DNA of 64,000 bases from a virus. The notes below the pieces were generated by a model. The model ran no database searches, was not told where the DNA came from, and worked only from the letters and a program-made list of their open reading frames with translations. Each line of letters begins with the position of its first letter. The stretch's first letter is position 1. Of this stretch, positions 29,888 to 40,309 are shown one piece after another. Location of the stretch: positions 1-64,000 of the IMG/VR virus record IMGVR_UViG_3300025264_000007; one strand, given 5' to 3'. The position numbers and the translations under genes were made by a program.

Positions 29888-30873
29888 GTGGTTTGACCTT
29901 TCTTTGTTGCGCGGCGTTCATCCTCAAGGTGTTGGGCAGCCGCCGCGGGGAAATCTGGGGGGATAGGGAGTGAGGCGTGAAATATACGGCGAAGGGGGTC
30001 ATCTGTGTTGACGGAATGCTCCGCTTTGGGTTGGGTACCGGCGGCGCGCGCGGCATCCTCCACCTTTAATGTGCTGTATGCCCCAAAATATGACCTTGAC
30101 ATACACTTCAGGTTGTGAAGGTCGTCGGTATCGGCATGCGTGGGGTCGTCGGTATCGGCAGGCGTGGCGCAGTCGTGAGTCTGCTGGAGGCTTTCGATGA
30201 GCTTCTCGGTTTTTTCTTTTTCGCCGTTGTGGAGTTCAATCTCGATGTATCCCACCCTAGACAAATCTTTGCCGGTGAGAAACTCGTATTCAGCGCCCTC
30301 GCAATCTACCTTAAGGTAGTCAATGAACCCATTGGGACTGGCCGCTAGAATATCTTCAATAGAAATCGTCTTTACTTCTTCGTATTCGTCGTCGAAAGGT
30401 TTTTCTGCGGAAGAATAGGCGTCGCCCGAAAAGTTGCCGTTCTGTAAGTTTTTTTGCATGTAAACTGTTTGCCCTGACGTGGCTCCCACTGCTAGGTTAT
30501 GCAGTTGAACTCGTTGGGGCGCTACGACCTGGCGTGCAACGTTGTCACTCAAGCGCCTAAAAGTTTCTTTGCACGGCTCGTAAGCTATTACATTGGTAGC
30601 TATTCGTGAAGCTAAATAAGTAAATGCGCCGACGTTTGCTCCCACATCCACAATGCACATGGGGCGGGGGCAAAGTGGGAATATGGGCAGACTTCCCCAG
30701 CCGATGAGGTACTCTGTGAGCATCTTTTCATCGTTGTGGGGATGGGAACTGGCCATTTGATTTAGGTTTACCATGCCATATGAGGGCCAGCTATAAGCTA
30801 CTGCTACCTCTCTGACGCGGTCGTAAAACCACTCGTCTTTCTGTCCTTGCGTAGCATCTTCAAACTCTAACAT
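29884..30873 (-). CDS. FkbM-type SAM-dependent methyltransferase
   Basis: The core contains a SAM motif CIVDVGANVGAFTYLAS, then AYEPCKETFRRL and IDYLKVDCEGAEYEFL, the characteristic FkbM pattern. Such enzymes O-methylate sugars and small molecules. The last 100 residues are an Asp/Thr-rich, low-complexity tail (TPADTDDPTHADTDD) unusual for the family. Substrate is unknown. A role in modifying surface glycans or phage-encoded sugars, perhaps with the PMM homologue, is inference. Confidence 0.85.
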   Translation of the reverse strand: MLEFEDATQGQKDEWFYDRVREVAVAYSWPSYGMVNLNQMASSHPHNDEKMLTEYLIGWGSLPIFPLCPRPMCIVDVGANVGAFTYLASRIATNVIAYEPCKETFRRLSDNVARQVVAPQRVQLHNLAVGATSGQTVYMQKNLQNGNFSGDAYSSAEKPFDDEYEEVKTISIEDILAASPNGFIDYLKVDCEGAEYEFLTGKDLSRVGYIEIELHNGEKEKTEKLIESLQQTHDCATPADTDDPTHADTDDLHNLKCMSRSYFGAYSTLKVEDAARAAGTQPKAEHSVNTDDPLRRIFHASLPIPPDFPAAAAQHLEDERRATKKGQTT

Positions 30874-30934
30874 TGAAACTCCTAATGGTTTAGTATACGC
30901 CAGGTTGGCTATGATGTTTAGTTATTTTCATCGT

Positions 30935-31180
30935 TTAATATCCCACATAAGGTGAGATTTCTGCCGGCAATACCCACCATAATATATTGCGCAGGAACTG
31001 CACTTGGTAGTGATGGCGGTGATTCCCGTCGGGTCCGCTGACGATCACTCCCACGGTTCCTTGTGTGATGGTTTGGTTGTCTTCATCCCCATCGATAGGA
31101 ACGCTCGAATAAATATTGGCGGCTGCTTCCACGAGCGCACCCGGATAATAGCATGACGATTCAGTCGCTTTAGTCGGCAT
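30935..31180 (-). CDS. GDLV-related small protein
   Basis: This 81-residue protein reads YYPGALVEAAANIYSS, QGTVGVIVSGPDG and WWVLPAEISPYVGY. The order matches the GDLV family, with a Gly-Ala-Leu-Val first strand. It overlaps its upstream gene by 11 nt. Confidence 0.7.
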   Translation of the reverse strand: MPTKATESSCYYPGALVEAAANIYSSVPIDGDEDNQTITQGTVGVIVSGPDGNHRHHYQVQFLRNILWWVLPAEISPYVGY

Positions 31181-31529
31181 ATTGGCGGAGAACTTCGTAA
31201 AGTCGTTGGGGTGTTAGATCGGAATAGTGGTAGAGGTTGTCAACTGCGCCGGCAAGACGCAAGGCGTAGGCAATCCACTCAGAACAATACCAGCGACCTG
31301 TGCGCTTGATGTGAAAGGGCGTGAACTTTGATAAGATCATGCCTGCCCAATCATAGCCGTCGCCTTTGGTGTCGTGGTAGAATAGCTCAATGGTGTTGAC
31401 CTGCTCAAGCGTAACGGGTATACAGATAATATCATAGTCTTCCATATTTTCTTCAGCCTCTAGCCAGATCTTTCGAACGCCTTCCGCGCTAAAGGGGAGA
31501 ATGCTTATTGATTTGCCGTCAGGCATCAT
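31170..31529 (-). CDS. NlpC/P60-like cysteine hydrolase, possibly longer at the N-terminus
   Basis: This 119-residue protein has YDWAGMILSKF and RWYCSEWIAYALRLAG, as in permuted NlpC/P60-type peptidases or amidases, with Cys in YCSEW as probable nucleophile. The frame continues open upstream to about 31648, encoding VAFYKGEGEWHNRLVR and TTQSIYSHAEL, which look like the true family N-terminus (a YSHVEL-type motif with the His). The region has no in-frame ATG, GTG or TTG there. One extra G in the GGGG run after ATG 31646-31648 would restore it. So the gene is probably frameshifted or uses an unusual start. Confidence 0.75.
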   Translation of the reverse strand: MMPDGKSISILPFSAEGVRKIWLEAEENMEDYDIICIPVTLEQVNTIELFYHDTKGDGYDWAGMILSKFTPFHIKRTGRWYCSEWIAYALRLAGAVDNLYHYSDLTPQRLYEVLRQYAD

Positions 31530-31767
31530 AAGTTCAGCATGAGAATAGATGGATTGGGTAGTCTTTCGGACAAGCCGGTTGTGCCACTCTCCCTCGCCCT
31601 TGTAGAACGCTACGCAAAGTTGAAGTGGTTCTGTCGGCTTTACCCCATAATAATATAACTATATCGGCAGGTAAGGAAATGAAAAAAATTTCGGCAAGTC
31701 TTTTTGGTGCTGAGAATTAACCTCAATCCCACGATGTTCTTCGCCAAATCTTGTGACGTCACCCGGA

Positions 31768-31989
31768 TCATTTCCCGAGTAAAAAGTAGGCGGTTAGAAA
31801 CCCCCCCACATAAAATACGGGGTGGAGCATAATGTGGAGTTTCATCCGTTGATGATAATACCCGGTAGCAATCATAAATTTAGCCACCAAGGCGGCGGTC
31901 TCCCGTCGGGCGCGGGGATCTTTCATCAGCGCGTCCTCCCACTCTTGTTGGTTACGAGCCACCTCATTATCTATATCTTTATTTGGCAT
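31768..31989 (-). CDS. Small protein with C-terminal membrane span
   Basis: This 73-residue protein has a charged N-terminal half and a C-terminal hydrophobic span (MLHPVFYVGGFLTAYFLLG). It overlaps the upstream gene by 11 nt. No family is recognised. The organisation is like the 3497-3721 protein. Confidence 0.65.
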   Translation of the reverse strand: MPNKDIDNEVARNQQEWEDALMKDPRARRETAALVAKFMIATGYYHQRMKLHIMLHPVFYVGGFLTAYFLLGK

Positions 31990-32362
31990 CGGCTTTTTTT
32001 CGTAACCATGAGGGGTTGGCTACCCTAGCTTTTCCCTTAACTATTTTAAGATGTTTGGCAACCGGGGGAATATCCCAATATGACACCCGGAAACACCCGT
32101 CGAATTCTCCCAGGGCTAACGGTTCGCACTGCATTTTTATAAGCTTCTTGCATAAAAATGTAAATTGCTTGGGAGTTTCTCGCGCCACATACAGGCCGAC
32201 TGTTCTCTCCTCAAAGCTACAGTAAAGCTCGTCTGTTTTCCACTTGCCGATGGAGCGAGCAACAGGAAGACCGTCTTCCGACTCCCGAAGGCGCAGGCGA
32301 TTCTTTCTACAGAATCTTTTAAACTCTTTAATTCTTTTTACTTGATCCTCGTCAGAAACCAT
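31979..32362 (-). CDS. Basic protein, unknown
   Basis: This 127-residue protein is basic (IKEFKRFCRKNRLRLRES) with a beta-rich middle and a basic tail (SWLRKKADAK). It starts with ATG after GGAGATAGAAA. No known motif is seen. RNA or DNA binding is possible from the charge. Confidence 0.65.
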   Translation of the reverse strand: MVSDEDQVKRIKEFKRFCRKNRLRLRESEDGLPVARSIGKWKTDELYCSFEERTVGLYVARETPKQFTFLCKKLIKMQCEPLALGEFDGCFRVSYWDIPPVAKHLKIVKGKARVANPSWLRKKADAK

Positions 32363-32372
32363 TTTCTATCTC

Positions 32373-32627
32373 CTATGAAAGGGGGCGGCGTTCATGCTGC
32401 GCCTTAAGCGCACGCGCAAACCAATTTAAACTTTTTCCTTCATTCACTAACATTGCCTCAAAGACCGGGTTATTTCTCACAATCACCGCATACAGCTTAT
32501 GCCATACATACCACTCTTCTTGCCCCACGGGGAGAAAGCCCGCCTGTGCCAGTTGGTGGTTGACCTCTCTGTATGAAAGGTCGCTCCGAGCCGCAGCTAG
32601 CAGCATTTGTCTTCTCTTCACATCCAT
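32373..32627 (-). CDS. Helical protein, unknown
   Basis: I chose the ATG at 32625-32627. A longer frame from 32705 exists but overlaps the next small gene and lacks a proper ribosome binding site. The 84-residue product reads VKRRQMLLAAARSDLSYREVN and ends AQHERRPLS, helical and basic. A CATAAT box about 7 nt before the ATG suggests a leaderless or very short-leader message. Confidence 0.55.
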   Translation of the reverse strand: MDVKRRQMLLAAARSDLSYREVNHQLAQAGFLPVGQEEWYVWHKLYAVIVRNNPVFEAMLVNEGKSLNWFARALKAQHERRPLS

Positions 32628-32679
32628 ATAGTCTATTATGCCATAAATCCCGCGGAGCGTAAAGAGCGATAGAGTGCTC

Positions 32680-32805
32680 TTATTCCCAGATGTGGCGACA
32701 CGCATCCCTCACTGCGTGGGCTGCGATACTTGCACCTAAAATCCCTAAAAACATTAATCCTACGACTCCGCTCCCAAGCGCCAACGCTATCTCGCGGGAA
32801 TTCAT
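32680..32805 (-). CDS. 41-residue membrane peptide
   Basis: The frame begins in an ATGA overlap with the upstream gene and encodes one membrane span (LALGSGVVGLMFLGILGASI) with short polar ends. It fits the set of tiny single-span peptides of this genome. Confidence 0.6.
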   Translation of the reverse strand: MNSREIALALGSGVVGLMFLGILGASIAAHAVRDACRHIWE

Positions 32806-33038
32806 TCGTCGATACCGTGGTGGCGACCCGCATTCCGAGCATAAAGATAGAGAGCCCTCTCCAGCAATTCTCTGAGCGCAGCACCCATCTCATCAGGAGA
32901 CATATCTTCGCCCCGGTAGCTCATGGAGCGGAGCAATGCCACGCCCTCTTCATGAATCACTACGGTGGTGCGCAGTGATCGCGTGAGATGGTTGTGCTCG
33001 CACTCCCACACATCCACTATTGGGTTCTTTTTACTCAT
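32802..33038 (-). CDS. Small protein, unknown
   Basis: I chose the ATG at 33036-33038 behind GGAGAAGAAGGAAAAGAAG. The 78-residue product contains VDVWECEHNHLTRSLRTTVV, an acidic centre and a final LYARNAGRHHGIDE. One Cys and several His residues are present. It overlaps its downstream neighbour by 4 nt. No family is known to me. Confidence 0.65.
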   Translation of the reverse strand: MSKKNPIVDVWECEHNHLTRSLRTTVVIHEEGVALLRSMSYRGEDMSPDEMGAALRELLERALYLYARNAGRHHGIDE

Positions 33039-33207
33039 CTTCTTTTCCTTCTTCTCCAAAACGTTTAACTTCAACATATCTTCCACAATAATACATAGCT
33101 CCGGCCAAGAACCCAAAGCTAAAACCGGTGATCCTTCCGGTCGCGAAATCGTGCGCGGCGCATGCCCCAAAAAAAACAATCATGAATACATAAAACTGCA
33201 AAAACAT
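33031..33207 (-). CDS. 58-residue membrane protein
   Basis: The frame starts with ATG just after the upstream stop and has two hydrophobic stretches (FLQFYVFMIVFFGACAA and FSFGFLAGAMYYCG) and an acidic tail. The last codons overlap the next gene by 8 nt. A small membrane protein or holin-like role is possible. Confidence 0.6.
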   Translation of the reverse strand: MFLQFYVFMIVFFGACAAHDFATGRITGFSFGFLAGAMYYCGRYVEVKRFGEEGKEDE

Positions 33208-33534
33208 TTAATTCACCTCCACTCGAATGTGGCAGAGATGGCGAAGCTCTTGCGTTTTCTGCTCGACCACATCTGATAACTGAGCCAAGTCAACCACTTG
33301 GTCTTTGCTCAAAACAATATATTCTTTGTTGTCGTCATTAGCCAGTATCACCTTGTTGTCGGCGAGAACCTCACTCATAAACTGAAGCTGCTCAGACAAA
33401 GCAGCGATGGCGCTAGCAAGAGCCCCGATATCGCTAACTCCAAACTCGCTGAAGGGGGCATCCACAAAAGCGCACAAGTAATCAAGCGTCAGCGATGCTT
33501 GTTCGACGCCTTGATTGTATGCGGCAAGACTCAT
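33208..33534 (-). CDS. Helical protein, unknown
   Basis: The start is the ATG at 33532-33534 behind AAAGGTGAATACCTA. The 108-residue protein is acidic and helical (IGALASAIAALSEQLQFMSEVL; QVVDLAQLSDVVEQKTQEL), suggesting a coiled coil. No family is recognised. Confidence 0.65.
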   Translation of the reverse strand: MSLAAYNQGVEQASLTLDYLCAFVDAPFSEFGVSDIGALASAIAALSEQLQFMSEVLADNKVILANDDNKEYIVLSKDQVVDLAQLSDVVEQKTQELRHLCHIRVEVN

Positions 33535-33563
33535 TAGGTATTCACCTTTTTTTGACCGCTTTG

Positions 33564-34094
33564 TCATTTGAGCGTCAACCATTCGGGAAACCTAATTTTA
33601 AAAAAAGCATAAGTTCTGTTTACCTTCTTACGATATGCCTGAATAGCTGCCACATTCTGGGAGCGCCGCCAACCGGGGCCGCCATTATAACACGCGGCTA
33701 GGTTTTTCCCCTGGCAAGTCTTGTAGGTTCGTAAATTAGTTAGCACGCGAGTTGCTGCTCTTGTGGCATGAGTAATGTTGTGCATGTCTCGGCGAAAATC
33801 GGCGAAGGAGGCGTATCCCCACTGTCGCTTCCCCCACCAATACCAGTTGATTTGAAATACTCCCACATCCCCCGTTGCCGATGCCGCATCCGCTTGAAGA
33901 CGTGACTCTGCCCAAGCGATGGAGATCAAGAAGTGAGGGTCGGCACCGCGCCGATTGGCTTCCCTTATTATATCTTCGGCGACGGCTAGCTGTGCGGGAG
34001 TATAGTAGGCGGGTGCCCCCAGATAGAAAAAGTGCTCCGCTTCGGTGAGAGAAAAATCCCAACCCACCAGCAAACTGATCAGCACCCCCATCAT
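33564..34094 (-). CDS. Lytic transglycosylase (SLT domain)
   Basis: The family cleaves the glycan strands of peptidoglycan. Residues about 55-80 read LISIAWAESRLQADAAS followed by TGDVGVFQIN, with the catalytic Glu in WAES and the GVFQIN motif of soluble lytic transglycosylases. The N-terminus is hydrophobic (MMGVLISLLVGWDF), suggesting export or membrane anchoring. It could serve in virion entry or lysis. It overlaps the ClpP-like gene by 4 nt. Confidence 0.87.
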   Translation of the reverse strand: MMGVLISLLVGWDFSLTEAEHFFYLGAPAYYTPAQLAVAEDIIREANRRGADPHFLISIAWAESRLQADAASATGDVGVFQINWYWWGKRQWGYASFADFRRDMHNITHATRAATRVLTNLRTYKTCQGKNLAACYNGGPGWRRSQNVAAIQAYRKKVNRTYAFFKIRFPEWLTLK

Positions 34095-34693
34095 GCGAAA
34101 TCAATCTCCACTTCTACCGTAATGCTTAACTGCGGCGTACGCAGATGGTTGACAATTCCATGTTTCTTTGCTTCCTCGGCGTCCATGAACCAGTCGGCAT
34201 GTTTTTTATTGAAAACCTTTTTCTTAAAGTAGTCGTCTTTCTTTCCACAATTACGAGCCATCATAGTAAATATCTTCTCATCCAGCCTTTCGGCTTCTTT
34301 TACATCGGCTTTTAGCTCTTCTATCTTTCCCCAGCCTCCGCTGCTCACGTCGTGAATCATGACGGTGGCATTAGGGTCGGCAAACCTCAGACCTTGTTCT
34401 CCAAAAGTTAAAAGAACGGCTCCGCAAGACATAGCTTTACCTTCTACAATGGTGGCAACGGGTAAGTCAGCAGCCTGAATAGCCCCTATCATTGACATTA
34501 AAGCATAAACTTGTCCCCCATACGAGTCAATGATGACCGGGATAACTTTTTGCCCGGTGTTGTGGGCGAGCGCCATCTTGTGCGCAAACTCCGTAGCCGA
34601 TTTTTCATTGAACTTGTTTACTCGAATAATAACGGGTTGCTTCCGCAACTCGCACTCTTTGATGAGTGGTGAGATTTCTGACTTCCAGATCAT
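34091..34693 (-). CDS. ClpP-like serine protease
   Basis: This 200-residue protein has the ClpP fold pattern: DSYGGQVYALMSMIGAIQA, then EGKAMSCGAVLL with the catalytic Ser89, MIHDVSSGG with His114, and DWFMDAEEAKKHGIV with a probable Asp and the family C-terminal signature. No ATPase is encoded next to it. In phages such proteases mature the capsid or act on host proteins. Because the sequence is closer to ClpP and its S14 relatives than to the T4 gp21 protease, either role is possible. Confidence 0.88.
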   Translation of the reverse strand: MIWKSEISPLIKECELRKQPVIIRVNKFNEKSATEFAHKMALAHNTGQKVIPVIIDSYGGQVYALMSMIGAIQAADLPVATIVEGKAMSCGAVLLTFGEQGLRFADPNATVMIHDVSSGGWGKIEELKADVKEAERLDEKIFTMMARNCGKKDDYFKKKVFNKKHADWFMDAEEAKKHGIVNHLRTPQLSITVEVEIDFA

Positions 34694-34698
34694 ATAAT

Positions 34699-34956
34699 TT
34701 ATCCTCGGAGAACCTGTTTCCCCTTATTTAAATAGGTTTTGAGGTCTTCGAACCCCCCAATAAACTTCTCACTCCCCGCAGTAATCTCGACTACCAGGGG
34801 CACCGTGCGCCAATTATAGGTATTCTGAATCTCTGTAAGAAGTTGGGGCTGCTGGTCGAGACCGTAGCATTCAAACTCGTGCTGCTTCTCTGCGAGCAGC
34901 CTGATTGCCGCATGGCAATAAGGGCAATCTGTCTTTGTGTATAATCTAAATTTCAT
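34699..34956 (-). CDS. Glutaredoxin
   Basis: This 85-residue protein is a typical glutaredoxin: FRLYTKTDCPYCHAA with the CPYC active site near the N-terminus, then TVPLVV with the cis-proline and GGFEDLKTYL near the C-terminus. It reduces disulfides with glutathione, and in phages commonly supplies electrons to ribonucleotide reductase. Confidence 0.93.
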   Translation of the reverse strand: MKFRLYTKTDCPYCHAAIRLLAEKQHEFECYGLDQQPQLLTEIQNTYNWRTVPLVVEITAGSEKFIGGFEDLKTYLNKGKQVLRG

Positions 34957-35821
34957 TTTTTACTATCTCCAATTCAAAGGGGTGAACCTCTTCATAAATA
35001 TCTCCCCCGAAAGAAATCCGGTAAAAGGAGCGTGCAAACTCGCCATTCGTGCGAGACGACGGTGCTAGCACAAGCCCATAGGGGTGCAGGGCTAGCGGGT
35101 TGGCTTCTGACCACTTAATAAAATCATCTAAGCCGGGTGGGGGGCGTCGTCGATCCCCTTCAATATACTCGCGCAACCCAAAAGCATAGCCGGCGGCATC
35201 TCTGGAAGATGTGCGGTATTCGGCTACAAGATCTAACAGTTTGTCGTCTTTCTTAGCGCGGGGATAAAAGTAAGCCATCCGAGGGCGAACCAAAGCGCCC
35301 GGCTGAAAAGGGTCGGCGTCGTGAGTGATCTCGCAGAACTCTTCGTACGACACCCTCTCCCCATACGATGAGTGCATCATACGGAGCGCGTTCTCATACC
35401 CAAAAACAGCCCCAAAAGGTCTAAAGATCGCCCACCCGATACGGAAAGGGCTCGGAATTACACTGCACCGGGAGGGAATACACAAGGCATCGCTTTCGTC
35501 TACCAAAAATCTTTTCTTGCCGCCGGTCAAGTTAAAAGAAAACTGTCGATAGCCGCGCGGGGATGTTCCTTCGTATGCCAGATTGTGACACCACAGGGAT
35601 CGGCCGCCACGAACCAACGTTGTATAGTCGGGGTGCTTCTCCAAGACTTGGGCGGGAAAAACCAGGCGAACGCGGTCTTCGTCCCGCGAGGGAGAATAGT
35701 TATACCGGCGGCGTGAGATTGCCTCAAAAAATGGATTACGTTCCACGGTGGTGTCGTCGCTATAATACCTAAACTGATTGCCAAAAAAGTTTTGGTATAG
35801 GTTGAGCCAGGTGTGTCGCAC
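34946..35821 (-). CDS. Unknown protein, 291 aa
   Basis: The protein starts with GTG, two nt after the upstream gene, and has no motif I recognise. It is rich in Arg, Tyr, Phe and Pro (RRRYNYSPSRDEDRVRLVF; RDAAGYAFGLREYIEGDRRRPP). Its last codons overlap the glutaredoxin start by 11 nt. It looks globular. Function is not assigned. Confidence 0.7.
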   Translation of the reverse strand: MRHTWLNLYQNFFGNQFRYYSDDTTVERNPFFEAISRRRYNYSPSRDEDRVRLVFPAQVLEKHPDYTTLVRGGRSLWCHNLAYEGTSPRGYRQFSFNLTGGKKRFLVDESDALCIPSRCSVIPSPFRIGWAIFRPFGAVFGYENALRMMHSSYGERVSYEEFCEITHDADPFQPGALVRPRMAYFYPRAKKDDKLLDLVAEYRTSSRDAAGYAFGLREYIEGDRRRPPPGLDDFIKWSEANPLALHPYGLVLAPSSRTNGEFARSFYRISFGGDIYEEVHPFELEIVKNEI

Positions 35822-35823
35822 GC

Positions 35824-36132
35824 TTAGGCTTGCCCTTTCGCCATCCGCACGAGGAGGCGATCCAGCGACTCGATCACAATTAACTGATTACTTGAGAGAG
35901 AATTGCTGCTGAGGAGGACGCGACTAAATTCGTGACGCTCGTCGAGATCGTCGGGCAGAAGCTCATCTTCTGTTTGTTTGCTCAGGTCGTGGGGGTAAAT
36001 CGCTACCACATAATCGGGATTGAGGGCAACTTCCCTAATGCCATATTTTTTACCATATCTCACCGACGCCGTAATATCATTTTTTCCGTACGCCTGCAAG
36101 GCTTGTTGGTGTAGTTCCATAACCTTTATCAT
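35824..36132 (-). CDS. Unknown 102-residue protein
   Basis: This protein has a mixed fold (MELHQQALQAYGKNDITASV.. VVAIYPHDLSKQTEDE) and ends in a helix (VIESLDRLLVRMAKGQA). It lies within a run of small phage genes. No family is recognised. Confidence 0.65.
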   Translation of the reverse strand: MIKVMELHQQALQAYGKNDITASVRYGKKYGIREVALNPDYVVAIYPHDLSKQTEDELLPDDLDERHEFSRVLLSSNSLSSNQLIVIESLDRLLVRMAKGQA

Positions 36133-36133
36133 C

Positions 36134-36367
36134 TTATACCTCTTTACAGTCTATCTTGCGCGCCAGCCAGGGAGACCCCTGGTAAAGAACCTCATAATAG
36201 GGCTCGGATTCGGTAGCAATGCGCTGAGGAGCTTCGTCGCATACAACCACGACGAGGGGCTCGTTTACTTGAACGAAGTCATCCACCACGTTATCGCACT
36301 CCATCTTAATGAGAGTTACTGCCGAGGGAAGGAAAACCAAGTCGCCTTTTTTAGGAGTCATCGTCAT
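36134..36367 (-). CDS. GDLV-family small protein
   Basis: This 77-residue protein reads PKKGDLVFLPSAV, EPLVVVVCDEA and a final SPWLARKIDCKEV, so it belongs to the GDLV group. It overlaps the upstream gene by about 17 nt. Confidence 0.75.
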   Translation of the reverse strand: MTMTPKKGDLVFLPSAVTLIKMECDNVVDDFVQVNEPLVVVVCDEAPQRIATESEPYYEVLYQGSPWLARKIDCKEV

Positions 36368-36737
36368 CGGGCACTTCCTCCTCTGTCATTTTTTGAACGA
36401 AGGCATCGAATCCCTTAAGCTGGCTGAGTGTCTCAGTGAGATCGCCGAGGTTGTGAATCGGTTGCCCTGGTGGGTCGGCGGCGGAGGTGGTCTCCGGGCT
36501 TCCTTCCAGCTTGGCTCGTTCAAAACTGAGAAGCATATCTTTATATTGCCGTAGCTGATGGGCTGCCTCATCCAAACGTTCCAGGGCCTCCTCAATGTCG
36601 TTGGCTAGAGAATCGGTGCCGGCAGCTTCTAGCTCTTCCACCGCTCTATTAAGACGGTAAGCCTCCTCTAACACCAGACACCTCATAGTGGCGGGTACGC
36701 GACCCACCTCTACTTCAAAGTTAATTGTTGCTCGCAT
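36351..36737 (-). CDS. Coiled-coil protein, unknown
   Basis: This 128-residue protein has a long helix with heptads (LEEAYRLNRAVEELEAAG; IEEALERLDEAAHQLRQYK) and an acidic tail (EEEVPDDDDS) that overlaps the next gene. Function is unknown. Confidence 0.7.
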   Translation of the reverse strand: MRATINFEVEVGRVPATMRCLVLEEAYRLNRAVEELEAAGTDSLANDIEEALERLDEAAHQLRQYKDMLLSFERAKLEGSPETTSAADPPGQPIHNLGDLTETLSQLKGFDAFVQKMTEEEVPDDDDS

Positions 36738-36791
36738 ATACTAATTTCTCCTTACTAGGATTATCTCTCACTCTTTACATTTTGTTAAGAG

Positions 36792-37436
36792 TTAGTTCTT
36801 TTTCTTTTTCTTCCGCTGTGCCGCCTTGAGGCAGCGGTCTTGCAGCCTGACCTTCTCTCCATTTACGAGGAGGGTTGAGGAGGCGTGGAGCCCGGTAGCG
36901 TGGTTCTCCATCACCAGACCAAACTGGTTGTGAAGTTTGCGGTTATTTACCAAATTGTAGTTGGCTCGGATGAGGCAGAGCGATCCAGCCGGGAAGGCAG
37001 GCGGCTCAGTCGCAGTAGCGATGGCCTTCTTGGCGTACTTGTTTTTGGCAATTGCTTCAAACTGGCGCTCGGTTGGAACGAAGTCCTCGTCAAGCAAAAT
37101 CTTGCCGGATAGGTCGCTGAAGTATTGAGTTGTGCGATAGTATTTGGCGACGATGAGGGCAGTGGGGCGGTGGTGAGCCTTGTATGACTGAACCCAACGC
37201 TCGCGCTTCAGGACAGTCTCGGGAGAATAGCGTTGCTCCATGCGCTCAAAGCACTCAATCTGCTTGGGGCTCAACTTGCCGCCATCCCCGAACTGACGTT
37301 CCAGAGATTCCGCAAACTGGCGATCCTTTTCAGACAGCTTCTTAGCCATCAAAGACTCAAAGCGAGCCTCGCCGTTCTCAACTTCAAGGCGTTCAGCACG
37401 TTGACGGCGGGGATACATTTGGTGCCAGTATGACAT
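36792..37436 (-). CDS. Basic protein with C-terminal GDLV-like module
   Basis: This 214-residue protein has a helical basic N-terminal half (RRQRAERLEVENGEARFES), a middle helical region and a C-terminal module FPAGSLCLIRANYN, NQFGLVMENH, GEKVRLQDR similar to GDLV proteins, ending in a Lys-rich tail. It has its own strong extended -10 promoter. It resembles the 4050-4523 and 6711-7607 genes, which combine a GDLV-like module with another domain and also have early-type promoters. Confidence 0.75.
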   Translation of the reverse strand: MSYWHQMYPRRQRAERLEVENGEARFESLMAKKLSEKDRQFAESLERQFGDGGKLSPKQIECFERMEQRYSPETVLKRERWVQSYKAHHRPTALIVAKYYRTTQYFSDLSGKILLDEDFVPTERQFEAIAKNKYAKKAIATATEPPAFPAGSLCLIRANYNLVNNRKLHNQFGLVMENHATGLHASSTLLVNGEKVRLQDRCLKAAQRKKKKKN

Positions 37437-37457
37437 AGGGGTCTTTCCTCCATAACT

Positions 37458-37485
37458 ATATTAGCATGGATGGGGGGCATGTCAA
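37458..37485 (-). promoter_or_regulatory. Sigma70-like extended -10 promoter
   Basis: The -35 is TTGACA (37480-37485), the spacer is 16 nt and the -10 is TAATAT (37458-37463) with TGC before it. The spacer ends ATCCATGC as in several others. Confidence 0.9.
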
Positions 37486-37491
37486 GTTTTT

Positions 37492-37623
37492 TTATTCCCC
37501 CCAGTCTTCCAGTAATATTTGGTTTTTTTTAATATTTTCTCTAACTTCCTCGCACTTCTTCCAGCGATTGCGGTAATAAATCGCTCCCCCTAGAAAAATG
37601 AGTGAGAGAAATAAGCCCAACAT
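37492..37623 (-). CDS. 43-residue membrane peptide
   Basis: The frame encodes one hydrophobic span (LGLFLSLIFLGGAIYY) followed by a basic and acidic tail (RNRWKKCEEVRENIKKN). Its stop lies just upstream of the promoter at 37458-37485. It is another of the phage's tiny single-span proteins. Confidence 0.6.
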   Translation of the reverse strand: MLGLFLSLIFLGGAIYYRNRWKKCEEVRENIKKNQILLEDWGE

Positions 37624-37629
37624 TTCATA

Positions 37630-38088
37630 TTACTTCATCATCAGGTCCATGAAATGTTTGACCCACATAGCCCCAGCGGCGGTGGCAATTAACCAAATGA
37701 CCTTGGTGATGCCTTCTTTCCAGCTTCTCAGTTCCGCCACTTCCATTTTGAGGTGTTCTACCTCTTCCAGATCTTTGTCTGCTTGGATCTTCCAGACTCC
37801 TAGTTCGCGTGCAAATTCTAATGAAGGCTTGGCCTCGTTGACAAACTCCATGCGTCTATCCGATTCTACCTCCAGTTGCTTTACTCGGCTGAAGAGTCCC
37901 GAGTCGGGTTCATAAATACTTTTCTTGATGCCGCGCATGCCTTGGAGCACCTCGTTTTGGGTTTCCTTGATGTGCGAGATCTCCATCAGGAGTTTATCAA
38001 ATCCCCCATTTAAGGATGATGCGCTGGCTAGTTTACACTCCATCTTGTCCACTTTGTGGAGAAGATTTTTTAGGATTTCTTCGCTCAT
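37630..38088 (-). CDS. Coiled-coil protein with C-terminal membrane span
   Basis: I chose the ATG at 38086-38088 behind GAGGGTCATTAAA. The 152-residue product is a long coiled coil (VEHLKMEVAELRSWKE and others) followed by a membrane span near the C-terminus (VIWLIATAAGAMWVKHFMDL). This layout resembles small phage holin-like or inner-membrane proteins, but the function is unknown. Confidence 0.65.
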   Translation of the reverse strand: MSEEILKNLLHKVDKMECKLASASSLNGGFDKLLMEISHIKETQNEVLQGMRGIKKSIYEPDSGLFSRVKQLEVESDRRMEFVNEAKPSLEFARELGVWKIQADKDLEEVEHLKMEVAELRSWKEGITKVIWLIATAAGAMWVKHFMDLMMK

Positions 38089-38104
38089 TTTAATGACCCT
38101 CACA

Positions 38105-38136
38105 TAAAAAAGACCAGCACAAAATATACTGATCTT
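38105..38136 (-). terminator. Rho-independent terminator (bottom of small-gene operon / upstream of coiled-coil gene)
   Basis: The minus strand reads AAGATCAG..CTGGTCTT (8 bp with one G-T, 11-nt loop) followed by TTTTTTATG. It lies between the GroEL stop (38182) and the next gene, so it ends the GroEL transcript. Confidence 0.88.
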
Positions 38137-38181
38137 TATGTATGAAACCGGCTGTTCTAATTAGTCGCTAGACTTGTGTTT

Positions 38182-40286
<2,105 letters not shown>

Positions 40287-40309
<23 letters not shown>

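Noticed and set aside
34091-34693. ClpP-like protein as a certain prohead protease
   Set aside because: Sequence fits the S14/ClpP fold, but no portal, scaffold or major capsid gene lies next to it, so the capsid role is not supported here.
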